This document shows, in pieces, positions 1 to 4,984 of a stretch of 5,103 bases of DNA. Under the pieces are notes generated by a model, which saw only the letters and a list, made by a program, of their open reading frames with translations, did no database searches and was not told where the DNA came from. The DNA comes from an uncultured Anaerolineaceae bacterium (GTDB lineage Bacteria; Chloroflexota; Anaerolineae; Promineifilales; Promineifilaceae): contig CALBTC010000097.1 of assembly GCA_937967805.1 (NCBI GenBank), forward strand, positions 1 to 5,103, read 5' to 3'. The translations under genes were made by a program, and so were the position numbers. Position 1 is the first letter of the stretch; each line of letters starts with the position of its first letter.

Positions 1-149
1 GCTGTGGGGCCACGGCCGTTTTTAATCACAACAATCGGCAGCAGCACTTTGCCCCAGGCGGAATTGTTGCGCGAGTGTGGCACTTTCAGATAGCTGACCT
101 GTTTGCCCGCTTTTTCATAATCAACGTTTGTCTGTACCGGAGTTTCCAT
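1..149 (-). CDS. doeB: N-acetyl-L-2,4-diaminobutyrate deacetylase, N-terminal part (runs off the left edge)
   Basis: Reverse-strand reading from the ATG at 149-147 stays open for 49 codons to the window edge. The product should deacetylate N-alpha-acetyl-L-2,4-diaminobutyrate, the DoeA product, to L-2,4-diaminobutyrate and acetate in the cytoplasm. The visible part holds a stretch typical of the DoeB branch of the succinylglutamate desuccinylase/aspartoacylase (zinc M14-like) family: GKQ at residues 15-17, then VPHSRNNSAWG at 23-33, then IVVIKNGRGPT at 39-49. Family members I recall read PHSRxDSAWG and NGEGPT at these places, so Arg46 where Glu is usual is a small difference. The zinc ligands lie past the edge and cannot be checked. 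AGGTG (complement of 155-159) lies 5 nt before the ATG. The gene follows doeA on the same strand after a 105-bp gap. Identity rests on only 49 residues plus the context. Confidence 0.83.
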   Translation of the reverse strand, partial: METPVQTNVDYEKAGKQVSYLKVPHSRNNSAWGKVLLPIVVIKNGRGPT

Positions 150-154
150 TTTTA

Positions 155-159
155 CACCT
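155..159 (-). promoter_or_regulatory. Ribosome binding site of doeB
   Basis: The complement reads AGGTG, 5 nt upstream of the doeB ATG at 149. It is a moderate Shine-Dalgarno match and supports this start codon. Confidence 0.55.
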
Positions 160-185
160 ACACGTGAGGATGAAATATTGCTGGA

Positions 186-243
186 GATTGGACCAATTTT
201 TGACTATAAACAGGTCGCATTACTAGAGTAAATTGGTTCAATC
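186..243. repeat. Inverted repeat in the doeA-doeB gap
   Basis: The arm at 186-199 pairs with 230-243 over 14 positions, with one G-T mismatch (191/238) and a 30-nt loop. The left arm itself contains the perfect 11-bp palindrome ATTGGACCAAT (187-197), and the right arm contains the near-copy ATTGGTTCAAT (232-242). The paired sites could be an intercistronic mRNA hairpin between doeA and doeB, or two operator copies. No T-tract follows on the minus strand, so it is not a standard terminator. Confidence 0.5.
203..232 (-). promoter_or_regulatory. Possible internal promoter in front of doeB
   Basis: On the minus strand TTTACT (complement of 227-232) is followed after 18 bp by TATAGT (complement of 203-208). 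The -10 box matches 5 of 6 and the -35 box 4 of 6 consensus positions. It overlaps the right arm and loop of the inverted repeat, so a protein bound there could block it. This is a consensus match only. Confidence 0.25.
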
Positions 244-254
244 TTGGTTGGCAG

Positions 255-1412
255 CTACACTACAAATAACTTGCGCTCCAGGCTGGTAATGAGCTCGCAA
301 CCGTCTTCGGTTACGCGTACAGTTTCGGAGAAGCCAATGCCCCCTTTGCCCGGAATTTGCGCCCAGGGGATTAAGTGGAAAGTCATGTTGGGTTGCAATT
401 CTCTCTTTTCGTTTTGCACCAGGCTCAGAATGTGCCCCTCACCCCAATCCGGCGGCAGGCCAATGCCGATGGAGTAACCGGTGCGCGACCCCTGCTGGGC
501 ACCCAACTGGGAATTGGCAATCACGGTCCGTCCGGCGGCGTCAACTGCATGGGATGTAACGCCCGGCTTAATCATTTGCAGGCACGCGGCCATCGCATCT
601 TGCACCAGCTTTTCGGCTTCCCACAAACTGTCGTCTGGCTCACCGACAAAGACGGTGCGCATCATGGCCGCGTGATACCGTTTCAAGCAGCCGCTCACCT
701 CAAGGAAAACCGGCTCGCCAGATTGAATAACCCGATTGGTCCAGGTGGCGTGGCCAATCGCGCCCCGCTCACCAGAGGCAATAAACGGTTGAATAGAAGG
801 CCATTCGCTGCCCGCCTTGATCATGGCGTAATGAATTTCGGCGGCTACATCTCCTTCTGTCACGCCGGCGGTCACAGCGTCGATACCGGCTGCCATGCCG
901 GCTTCTGTAGTGTGGGCCACCTGCCGCATCAGGGCAATTTCTTCTTCTGATTTGATGAGCCGGCCTGCTTCAACGATACCGGAGCAATCGACAAACGTGG
1001 CCTCCGGGCATTGGCTGAAGAGTGTTTCTTGTTGAACGGCCGTAAAAAACCAGCAGTTCTTCTCAATACCAATTCGCTTTTTATCAAGTCCAAATTCAGC
1101 CAGGGCTTGGGCCAAGCGCACGACGGGATTTTGCGTATCTTCGTACGGCCGTCGCTCAGCCAGCCAGGTATACGCCTCCATGCCACTGTCCTCCAGGCGA
1201 CGGCAAACGGCAAACGGCTCTCCTGTCAGGGGAATAACGACAGCGTTGAAATAGTAATGACCTGGGCTTTCAAACCCGGTGAGGTAGCAAATGTTTTCTG
1301 GTGTCGTGCTTATAACAACTTCCAGATCCTTTTCAATCATTCGCTGCCGTAGTTCTTTCAGACGACGTTCATACTCGACCATAGAAAAGACCAGATCGGT
1401 TCGCTGACGCAT
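255..1412 (-). CDS. doeA: Ectoine hydrolase DoeA (EutD), M24 peptidase fold
   Basis: The 385-residue protein should hydrolyse the ectoine ring to N-acetyl-L-2,4-diaminobutyrate, the first catabolic step, in the cytoplasm. The layout is that of M24 (creatinase/prolidase-type) proteins: an N-terminal creatinase-like domain (about 12-150, with PENICYLTGF at 38-47), then a pita-bread domain (about 160-385). The usual M24 metal ligands are absent. The first Asp position is Glu238 (in VFLEVSG), the second falls near Ala249 (YHAAMMRT), and the usual His motif reads GYSIGIGLPPDWGEG at 312-326. This fits DoeA/EutD, for which I recall a metal-free mechanism with a covalent intermediate on a glutamate; Glu238 is the likely equivalent. 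Length is close to the roughly 390-400 usual. AGGAGG 8 nt upstream supports the ATG at 1412 over Met11, which has no ribosome site. It is divergent from the regulator gene and followed by doeB. Confidence 0.92.
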   Translation of the reverse strand: MRQRTDLVFSMVEYERRLKELRQRMIEKDLEVVISTTPENICYLTGFESPGHYYFNAVVIPLTGEPFAVCRRLEDSGMEAYTWLAERRPYEDTQNPVVRLAQALAEFGLDKKRIGIEKNCWFFTAVQQETLFSQCPEATFVDCSGIVEAGRLIKSEEEIALMRQVAHTTEAGMAAGIDAVTAGVTEGDVAAEIHYAMIKAGSEWPSIQPFIASGERGAIGHATWTNRVIQSGEPVFLEVSGCLKRYHAAMMRTVFVGEPDDSLWEAEKLVQDAMAACLQMIKPGVTSHAVDAAGRTVIANSQLGAQQGSRTGYSIGIGLPPDWGEGHILSLVQNEKRELQPNMTFHLIPWAQIPGKGGIGFSETVRVTEDGCELITSLERKLFVV

Positions 1413-1420
1413 AAATGATT

Positions 1421-1426
1421 CCTCCT
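1421..1426 (-). promoter_or_regulatory. Strong ribosome binding site of doeA
   Basis: The complement reads AGGAGG, 8 nt before the ATG at 1412. It is a full Shine-Dalgarno match and decides the start of doeA. Confidence 0.8.
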
Positions 1427-1490
1427 TATTTGATTGTGATTGCCCTAAATGAATATTGCGTAGACGATACTATTTTCCCCTGCGCAGAGT

Positions 1491-1558
1491 GCATAACCTT
1501 CGTTGTGCAGCCTCCGGAACAGGGGAGCATGAGAATTGACAGATGGTGGAGGTTATGC
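1491..1558. repeat. 9-bp inverted repeat in the divergent region (doeA leader)
   Basis: GCATAACCT at 1491-1499 and its exact complement AGGTTATGC at 1550-1558 are separated by 50 bp. Nested inside is a second 7-bp inverted pair with its left arm just outside: TCCCCTG at 1476-1482 against CAGGGGA at 1520-1526. The right half-site lies in the spacer of the rightward promoter candidate, so these could be looping operator half-sites. If doeA is transcribed from the promoter at 1651-1624, they would instead be paired segments of its long leader RNA. Confidence 0.4.
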
Positions 1559-1564
1559 TACAGT
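1536..1564 (+). promoter_or_regulatory. Sigma-70-like promoter reading toward the gntR gene
   Basis: A perfect TTGACA at 1536-1541, a 17-bp spacer, and TACAGT at 1559-1564 (4 of 6 for the -10 box), with the TG of an extended -10 element at 1556-1557. The predicted start near 1571 leaves about 127 nt before the gntR ATG. The inverted-repeat half-site 1550-1558 lies in the spacer and the 25-bp palindrome lies just downstream, which suits autoregulation by the GntR protein. Confidence 0.5.
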
Positions 1565-1586
1565 CAGCTTGCGGCGAGTTGTATTT

Positions 1587-1611
1587 AGGTTGCTACAAGT
1601 TGTTACAACCT
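1587..1611. promoter_or_regulatory. 25-bp imperfect palindrome, candidate operator of the GntR regulator
   Basis: The arms AGGTTG and CAACCT flank a core reading CTACAA-G-TTGTTA, centred on G1599. Twenty of the 24 off-centre bases are symmetric. It also contains TTGTTACAA (1600-1608), a TTGT-N-ACAA shape like operators of FadR/FCD-type GntR proteins. GTTG units recur at 1578, 1589 and 1599, spaced 11 and 10 bp, about one helical turn. The site lies between the two facing promoter candidates, so one bound dimer could affect both. Assigning it to the adjacent regulator is inference from position and symmetry. Confidence 0.55.
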
Positions 1612-1623
1612 GCTGCACAGCAG
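1610..1623. repeat. Short palindrome CTGCTG-CA-CAGCAG
   Basis: Two perfect 6-bp arms with a 2-bp centre overlap the end of the 25-bp palindrome. They sit at the predicted start of leftward transcription (near 1617). It could be a second binding site or a small hairpin at the 5' end of the doeA transcript. Confidence 0.35.
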
Positions 1624-1651
1624 ATTATAGCTATTGCCTACTGAAAGTCAA
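1624..1651 (-). promoter_or_regulatory. Sigma-70-like promoter reading toward doeA
   Basis: On the minus strand TTGACT (complement of 1646-1651) is followed after 16 bp by a perfect TATAAT (complement of 1624-1629). Transcription would begin near 1617 and give doeA a leader of about 205 nt. The start points toward the rightward promoter, so the two transcripts would overlap at about 1571-1617, across the palindrome. No closer promoter of similar quality is visible upstream of doeA. Confidence 0.5.
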
Positions 1652-1697
1652 AACGCAGCAACATCCTCTAAACCACACATAGAGTTAACGAACAACT

Positions 1698-2363
1698 ATG
1701 AGCACTGAACAGAACGTAGCTGTTGACTCCGATACGATTTATGAAGAAATTCTGGAGCGTATTTGTTTGCTTGAATATTCACCGGGAGCGATGCTGAGTG
1801 AAAATGCCCTGGCGTCTGAATATGGCGTCAGCCGCAGCATGATGCGCCGCGTGCTGTGGAAATTGGAGCAGGATGGCCTGATCAATATCAGTAAAGGATC
1901 AGGGGCGGTGGTGACGGCCGTTGACATTAAATCCCTTAAAGAAGTGTACGTCGTGCGTCAAAAGCTTATCGAATTGGTCGGGGAATTGCGGCCAGTACGA
2001 AGTACAAACAACATTGTTGCCAATCTAGAAGCATTGATACCGCAGGCCCAACAAATTCGTGATCAGTTCGACCCCAAAGCGCTGGGCAGACTTTACTATT
2101 CTTTTCACCTCGAAATGCTTAAGGCTATCCGCAACTCCTTCCTCAGAGAAATCACCGACAAGCTTTATCACCGCACGGCTCGCGTCTGGCTGCAGCTTTT
2201 GCCCGACCTGAATTGGGAAGAAGAAGTTGACCTCATGGTCGATGAGATTCAAGGCGTATTAGAAGCTTTGCGCAACAGCGATATGCACACTGTCGCTCAG
2301 GTTCGGCGTGACCATATGGCCATGCTGTTGCAGCGAATAAACAACTATTTAGGAGAAGCCTAA
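1698..2363 (+). CDS. GntR-family transcriptional regulator, FCD subfamily
   Basis: A 221-residue protein, the usual size for FadR/FCD-type GntR regulators. Residues about 12-75 form the winged helix-turn-helix, with SPGAMLSENALASEYGVSR at 28-46 and LEQDGLI at 56-62. Residues about 80-215 form an all-helical ligand-binding FCD domain. Of the usual FCD metal ligands, His137 (FH) and His206 (DHM) are present. The expected Asp four residues before His137 is Tyr133, and the middle His appears to be Ile184, so metal binding may be lost or changed. Placed divergently from doeA and upstream of ehuB, it probably controls this locus in response to ectoine or a breakdown product. The well-known ectoine regulator EnuR is a MocR-type protein with an aminotransferase domain, which this one lacks. 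The start has only a weak ribosome site but fits the domain. Confidence 0.86.
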   Translation: MSTEQNVAVDSDTIYEEILERICLLEYSPGAMLSENALASEYGVSRSMMRRVLWKLEQDGLINISKGSGAVVTAVDIKSLKEVYVVRQKLIELVGELRPVRSTNNIVANLEALIPQAQQIRDQFDPKALGRLYYSFHLEMLKAIRNSFLREITDKLYHRTARVWLQLLPDLNWEEEVDLMVDEIQGVLEALRNSDMHTVAQVRRDHMAMLLQRINNYLGEA

Positions 2364-2370
2364 TCAACTA

Positions 2371-2396
2371 TGCCGAATCAAAATGATTCAATGGCA
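2371..2396 (+). repeat. Small hairpin just after gntR
   Basis: GAATCA (2375-2380) and TGATTC (2384-2389) form a perfect 6-bp stem with an AAA loop. TGCC (2371-2374) and GGCA (2393-2396) extend it across a 3-nt bulge. No T-run follows, so it is unlikely to be a rho-independent terminator. It could be an intercistronic mRNA hairpin or an operator ahead of ehuB. Confidence 0.4.
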
Positions 2397-2482
2397 AAAG
2401 GAGGTGGCTATAGAGAAAAACAATCCTTTGATAAGTCCACTAGAAATGAACTAAGTTCGTAATGTATCTCTCAGAAAAGATT

Positions 2483-2490
2483 AGGAGGAG
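2483..2490 (+). promoter_or_regulatory. Strong ribosome binding site of ehuB
   Basis: AGGAGGAG lies a few bases before the ATG at 2494 and fixes the start. It suggests high translation, as expected for a binding protein made in excess over its permease. Confidence 0.75.
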
Positions 2491-2493
2491 AAA

Positions 2494-3447
2494 ATGCATT
2501 TTCGTAAGTTTTTGACGTTAATTGGAATGTGCTTAATTTTAGTGCTGGCAATAAGTGCCTGCGGCGGTGATACAACTGAGCCGGAGGCAGCCGACACGAC
2601 GCAAGAAGATGGCGGCGATACGGAAGAGATGGCCGAAGAGGAATCAACCCTGGAGCGCGTGCGCCGTGAAGGCGTGATACGGGTTGGGTTTGCCAATGAG
2701 AATCCTTACGCCTTTGCCCGGCCAGACGGTACGCTGTCTGGTGAAGCGGTAGAAGTTGCCCGCGAAGTTTTCAGACGCATGGGTATTGAAGAAATGGAAG
2801 GCGTTCTCACCGAGTTTGGCTCGCTGATTCCGGGCTTGCAGGCCGGCCGTTTTGATGCCATCACTGCCGGTATGTATGTGAACCCTACCCGCTGTGAGCA
2901 GGTACTCTTTGCCGATCCGGAATACACTATCGGTGACGCCTTGATCGTAGAAGCCGGAAACCCCCTCGATTTACACAGCTATGAAGATATTGCCGCCAAT
3001 CCAGACGTAAAGGTTGGCACGGGTGCCGGCTATCTAGAAAATGACTACATGCTGGCCGTCGGCGTATCTGAAGACCAGATCGTCAATTTCCCCGATGATC
3101 CATCCGGGTTTGCCGGCCTGCAGGCCGGGCAGATCGATGCCTGGACTGGGACACGACCCACGCTGCTGCGCACGCTGGCTGATGCCGGCACCGATGAGTT
3201 TGAGCTGGCTGATCCGTTTGAGCAACCAGTCATTGATGGGGCACCTGCCGTGAATTACGGTGCGGCCGCTTTCCGCTATGAAGATTTGGATCTGCGCCAG
3301 GAATTCAACCAACACCTTGAGGACATTAAAGAAGAAGGCATGTTGATTGAGCTCATTGGCCAATTCGAAGGGTTTGATGAAGGCGCGCTGCCTGGAGACA
3401 CAAAAGCAGAGGACATTTGCCCAGACGCTTATGCCGACATTGAATAA
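2494..3447 (+). CDS. ehuB: Ectoine/hydroxyectoine ABC transporter substrate-binding lipoprotein EhuB
   Basis: A 317-residue exported solute-binding protein of the amino-acid-type (SBP_bac_3) family, which should capture ectoine or hydroxyectoine outside the membrane. Residues 1-22 are a lipoprotein signal (HFRK, a hydrophobic core, then ISA before Cys23), followed by an acidic, Thr-rich linker at about 24-51. The mature domain matches EhuB closely: RVGFANENPYAF (63-74), TEFGSLIPGLQAGRFD (106-121), AGMYVNPTRC (125-134) and FPDDPSGFAGLQAGQIDAW later. With a constant offset, the ligand residues I recall for Sinorhizobium EhuB (Glu21, Phe24, Tyr60, Phe80, Arg85) fall on Glu69, Tyr72, Phe108, Tyr128 and Arg133, so the aromatic box and charge pair are kept. 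No EhuC, EhuD or EhuA follows; the next gene is a transaminase 172 bp downstream. Confidence 0.93.
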   Translation: MHFRKFLTLIGMCLILVLAISACGGDTTEPEAADTTQEDGGDTEEMAEEESTLERVRREGVIRVGFANENPYAFARPDGTLSGEAVEVAREVFRRMGIEEMEGVLTEFGSLIPGLQAGRFDAITAGMYVNPTRCEQVLFADPEYTIGDALIVEAGNPLDLHSYEDIAANPDVKVGTGAGYLENDYMLAVGVSEDQIVNFPDDPSGFAGLQAGQIDAWTGTRPTLLRTLADAGTDEFELADPFEQPVIDGAPAVNYGAAAFRYEDLDLRQEFNQHLEDIKEEGMLIELIGQFEGFDEGALPGDTKAEDICPDAYADIE

Positions 3448-3482
3448 GTTACGAATCGTCTGAAAAAAGCGAATGATCAAAG

Positions 3483-3604
3483 AAGCCTGGCGGGTGAGTG
3501 AAATTTTAATCAGTTAATCGAAATCTTCCCTGTCATTCCCGCGAAGGCGGGAATGACACAGGGCACGATTATTTTCTAAGATAGCAAATTCACTCGCCAG
3601 GCTT
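3483..3604. repeat. Nested inverted-repeat (MITE-like) element between ehuB and the transaminase gene
   Basis: The ends are an imperfect terminal inverted repeat. AAGCCTGGCG (3483-3492) plus AGTGAA (3497-3502) matches the complement of 3589-3604, apart from four extra bases (GGTG) in the left arm; weaker matching continues inward. The centre holds a separate strong hairpin (3528-3563), and the flanking spacer is AT-rich. The right end stops about 15 bp before the next ATG, so the element forms most of that gene's leader. I see no target-site duplication and no transposase, so mobility is inferred from shape alone. Confidence 0.6.
3528..3563. repeat. dRS3-like hairpin (ATTCCC-N8-GGGAAT)
   Basis: TGTCATTCCCGC (3531-3542) pairs perfectly over 12 bp with 3547-3558 around a GAAG loop. 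CCC (3528-3530) and GGG (3561-3563) extend the stem across a 2-nt bulge. The core matches the ATTCCC-N8-GGGAAT pattern of the dRS3 repeats of Neisseria and similar hairpins scattered in many bacterial genomes. It should fold in the transcript between ehuB and the transaminase and could damp read-through or protect the ehuB mRNA 3' end. There is no T-tract, so it is a poor intrinsic terminator. Confidence 0.7.
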
Positions 3605-3608
3605 TCAT

Positions 3609-3613
3609 GGAGA
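3609..3613 (+). promoter_or_regulatory. Ribosome binding site of the transaminase gene
   Basis: GGAGA lies 6 nt before the ATG at 3620, just outside the right end of the nested inverted repeat. It supports the chosen start. Confidence 0.6.
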
Positions 3614-3619
3614 AACAAG

Positions 3620-4876
3620 ATGCAAATCTTTGAGCAGGTCGAATCCCAGGTTAGAAGCTATATCAGGGCCTTTCCTACGGTTTTTGCCAGAGGCAAAGGT
3701 GCCACGCTTTATGACGAACAGGGTAAGGCATATATTGATTTCTTTGCCGGTGCCGGGACGCTGAACTACGGACACAACAACGAAGCTATCACCACGGCGA
3801 TGATCGACTATTTGCAAAATGACGGTGTGGTGCATGGGTTGGATATGGGCACGTCGGCCAAGAAAAAATTTCTGCAAACTTTCACGGAAACAATTTTGGC
3901 CCCCCGTCAGCTCAATTATAAAATTCAGTTCACAGGTCCTACTGGCACAAATTGTGTAGAAACGGCGCTGAAGCTGGCGCGGCGAGTGAAGGGTCGGTCG
4001 AATGTTGTTTCTTTCACCAACGGTTTTCATGGGTTGACGATGGGGGCAACGGCCGTTACCGGCAACAAAAACTACCGCCACGAATCCTACATCAACCGCG
4101 CCAACGTCTCCTTCATGCCCTATGATGGCTACCTGGGACCCGATTTCAACACGATCAACTATTTACGCAAAGCGCTGGAGGACAACAGCAGCGGCTTGGA
4201 CATCCCTGCGGCCGTTATTGTGGAAACGGTACAGGCCGAAGGCGGCGTCAACGTGGCCGGCTTTGAATGGCTGCGCCAGTTGGAGCAAGTGTGCCGCGAC
4301 CACGACATTTTGCTGATCATTGATGATATTCAGGTGGGGAACGGCCGTTCCGGAGACTTTTTCAGTTTCGAGGCCGCCGGTATCTCACCCGACATGGTCA
4401 CTGTCTCCAAATCGATTGGCGGCGGCCTGCCCATGGCTATTTTGCTGCTGAAGTCGGAGCTGGACGCCTGGAAGCCGGGCGAACATACTGGCACCTTCCG
4501 CGGCAATAACCTGGCCTTTGTGGCCTCCACGGCGGCAATCGCCACCTACTGGCAAAACGACGAGTTCAGCCAATCTGTGAAGCACAAGTCAAGCATTCTC
4601 AAGGATGAGCTGGAGAAGACGGCGCAGGAGTTCCCTGCCCTGCAAGCCAACGTGCGCGGTCGCGGATTGCTCTATGGCCTGGAGATTCCCGCTGCCGGAT
4701 TTGCTAAAAAAGTGTCGCAGCGCGCCTTCGAAAAAGGGCTGGTTATCGAACTGTCTGGTGCGCGCAGCCAGGTGGTCAAATTCCTGCCGCCGCTGATCGT
4801 TGATGAAGAGACATTGCACAAGGGCATTGAGATTATAAATGAGGCCATTGCCGAGACGGTAAACGGTAATCGGTAA
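3620..4876 (+). CDS. ectB/doeD: L-2,4-diaminobutyrate:2-oxoglutarate transaminase, EctB/DoeD family
   Basis: A 418-residue class III PLP-dependent aminotransferase. Across its length it resembles EctB: FFAGAGTLNYGHNN (41-54), TGPTGTNCVETALKLARR (105-122), SFTNGFHG (131-138) and GEHTGTFRGNN (287-297). The PLP lysine should be Lys264 (SKS), with Asp235 for the pyridine nitrogen (IIDDIQ) and the phosphate loop at 108-111. EctB converts aspartate semialdehyde plus glutamate to diaminobutyrate in ectoine synthesis. Beside doeA, doeB, ehuB and an aldehyde dehydrogenase, this copy probably runs the reverse, catabolic direction (the DoeD role), making aspartate semialdehyde. Sequence alone cannot decide between the two roles, but no ectA or ectC is visible here. 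Length is normal for EctB. The last few codons (about ETVNGNR) and the stop lie inside a 7-bp repeat array, so the true C-terminus may have been altered slightly. Confidence 0.88.
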   Translation: MQIFEQVESQVRSYIRAFPTVFARGKGATLYDEQGKAYIDFFAGAGTLNYGHNNEAITTAMIDYLQNDGVVHGLDMGTSAKKKFLQTFTETILAPRQLNYKIQFTGPTGTNCVETALKLARRVKGRSNVVSFTNGFHGLTMGATAVTGNKNYRHESYINRANVSFMPYDGYLGPDFNTINYLRKALEDNSSGLDIPAAVIVETVQAEGGVNVAGFEWLRQLEQVCRDHDILLIIDDIQVGNGRSGDFFSFEAAGISPDMVTVSKSIGGGLPMAILLLKSELDAWKPGEHTGTFRGNNLAFVASTAAIATYWQNDEFSQSVKHKSSILKDELEKTAQEFPALQANVRGRGLLYGLEIPAAGFAKKVSQRAFEKGLVIELSGARSQVVKFLPPLIVDEETLHKGIEIINEAIAETVNGNR

Positions 4877-4956
4877 ACGGTATTCCGTAATCGGTAATCG
4901 GTTCCAACAAACTGCCCACTGTTTACCGATCACTGATAACCGATCGCCGATTACCG
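4857..4956. repeat. Inverted array of heptanucleotide repeats between the transaminase and dehydrogenase genes
   Basis: From 4857 the sequence runs in exact 7-bp phase: CGGTAAA, CGGTAAT, CGGTAAA, CGGTATT, CCGTAAT, CGGTAAT, then a partial unit to 4903. After an 18-nt spacer (4904-4921) five units run in the opposite sense, again in phase (4922-4956), beginning TTTACCG and ending ATTACCG. Exact 10-bp inverted matches include 4864-4873 and 4892-4901 against 4947-4956, and 4869-4878 against 4921-4930. The array starts inside the transaminase coding region and supplies its stop codon (TAA, 4874-4876). The transcript should form a long stem between the two cistrons. Confidence 0.8.
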
Positions 4957-4984
4957 AAAAACTCCCACTAGAGAAAACTGAACC

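Noticed and set aside
375..950. A 191-codon plus-strand frame opposite doeA
   Set aside because: It lies wholly antisense to a well-supported gene, has no ribosome site, and its translation resembles no family I know.
1201..1218. Two tandem CGGCAAA units inside doeA, one base away from the CGGTAAA heptamer
   Set aside because: They encode ordinary conserved doeA residues (PFAV), so the resemblance to the downstream array is probably coincidence.
3473..3517. A 14-codon frame after ehuB that might be a permease remnant
   Set aside because: It is very short, runs into the repeat element, lacks a ribosome site and shows no similarity to EhuC or EhuD that I can recognise.
3528..3563. The strong hairpin after ehuB as a rho-independent terminator
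   Set aside because: The stem is strong but is followed by GCACGATT rather than a T-run, and it sits inside a larger inverted repeat.
3607..3633. An 8-codon upstream frame overlapping the transaminase start out of phase
   Set aside because: It has only a poor ribosome site and no recognisable leader-peptide features; such frames arise often by chance.
3605..4081. A 158-codon minus-strand frame opposite the transaminase gene start
   Set aside because: It is antisense to clearly conserved coding sequence, and its composition is that of a reversed coding strand.
4589..4933. A 114-codon minus-strand frame with a repetitive N-terminus
   Set aside because: The repetitive residues are just the translated heptamer array, and the rest is antisense to the transaminase.
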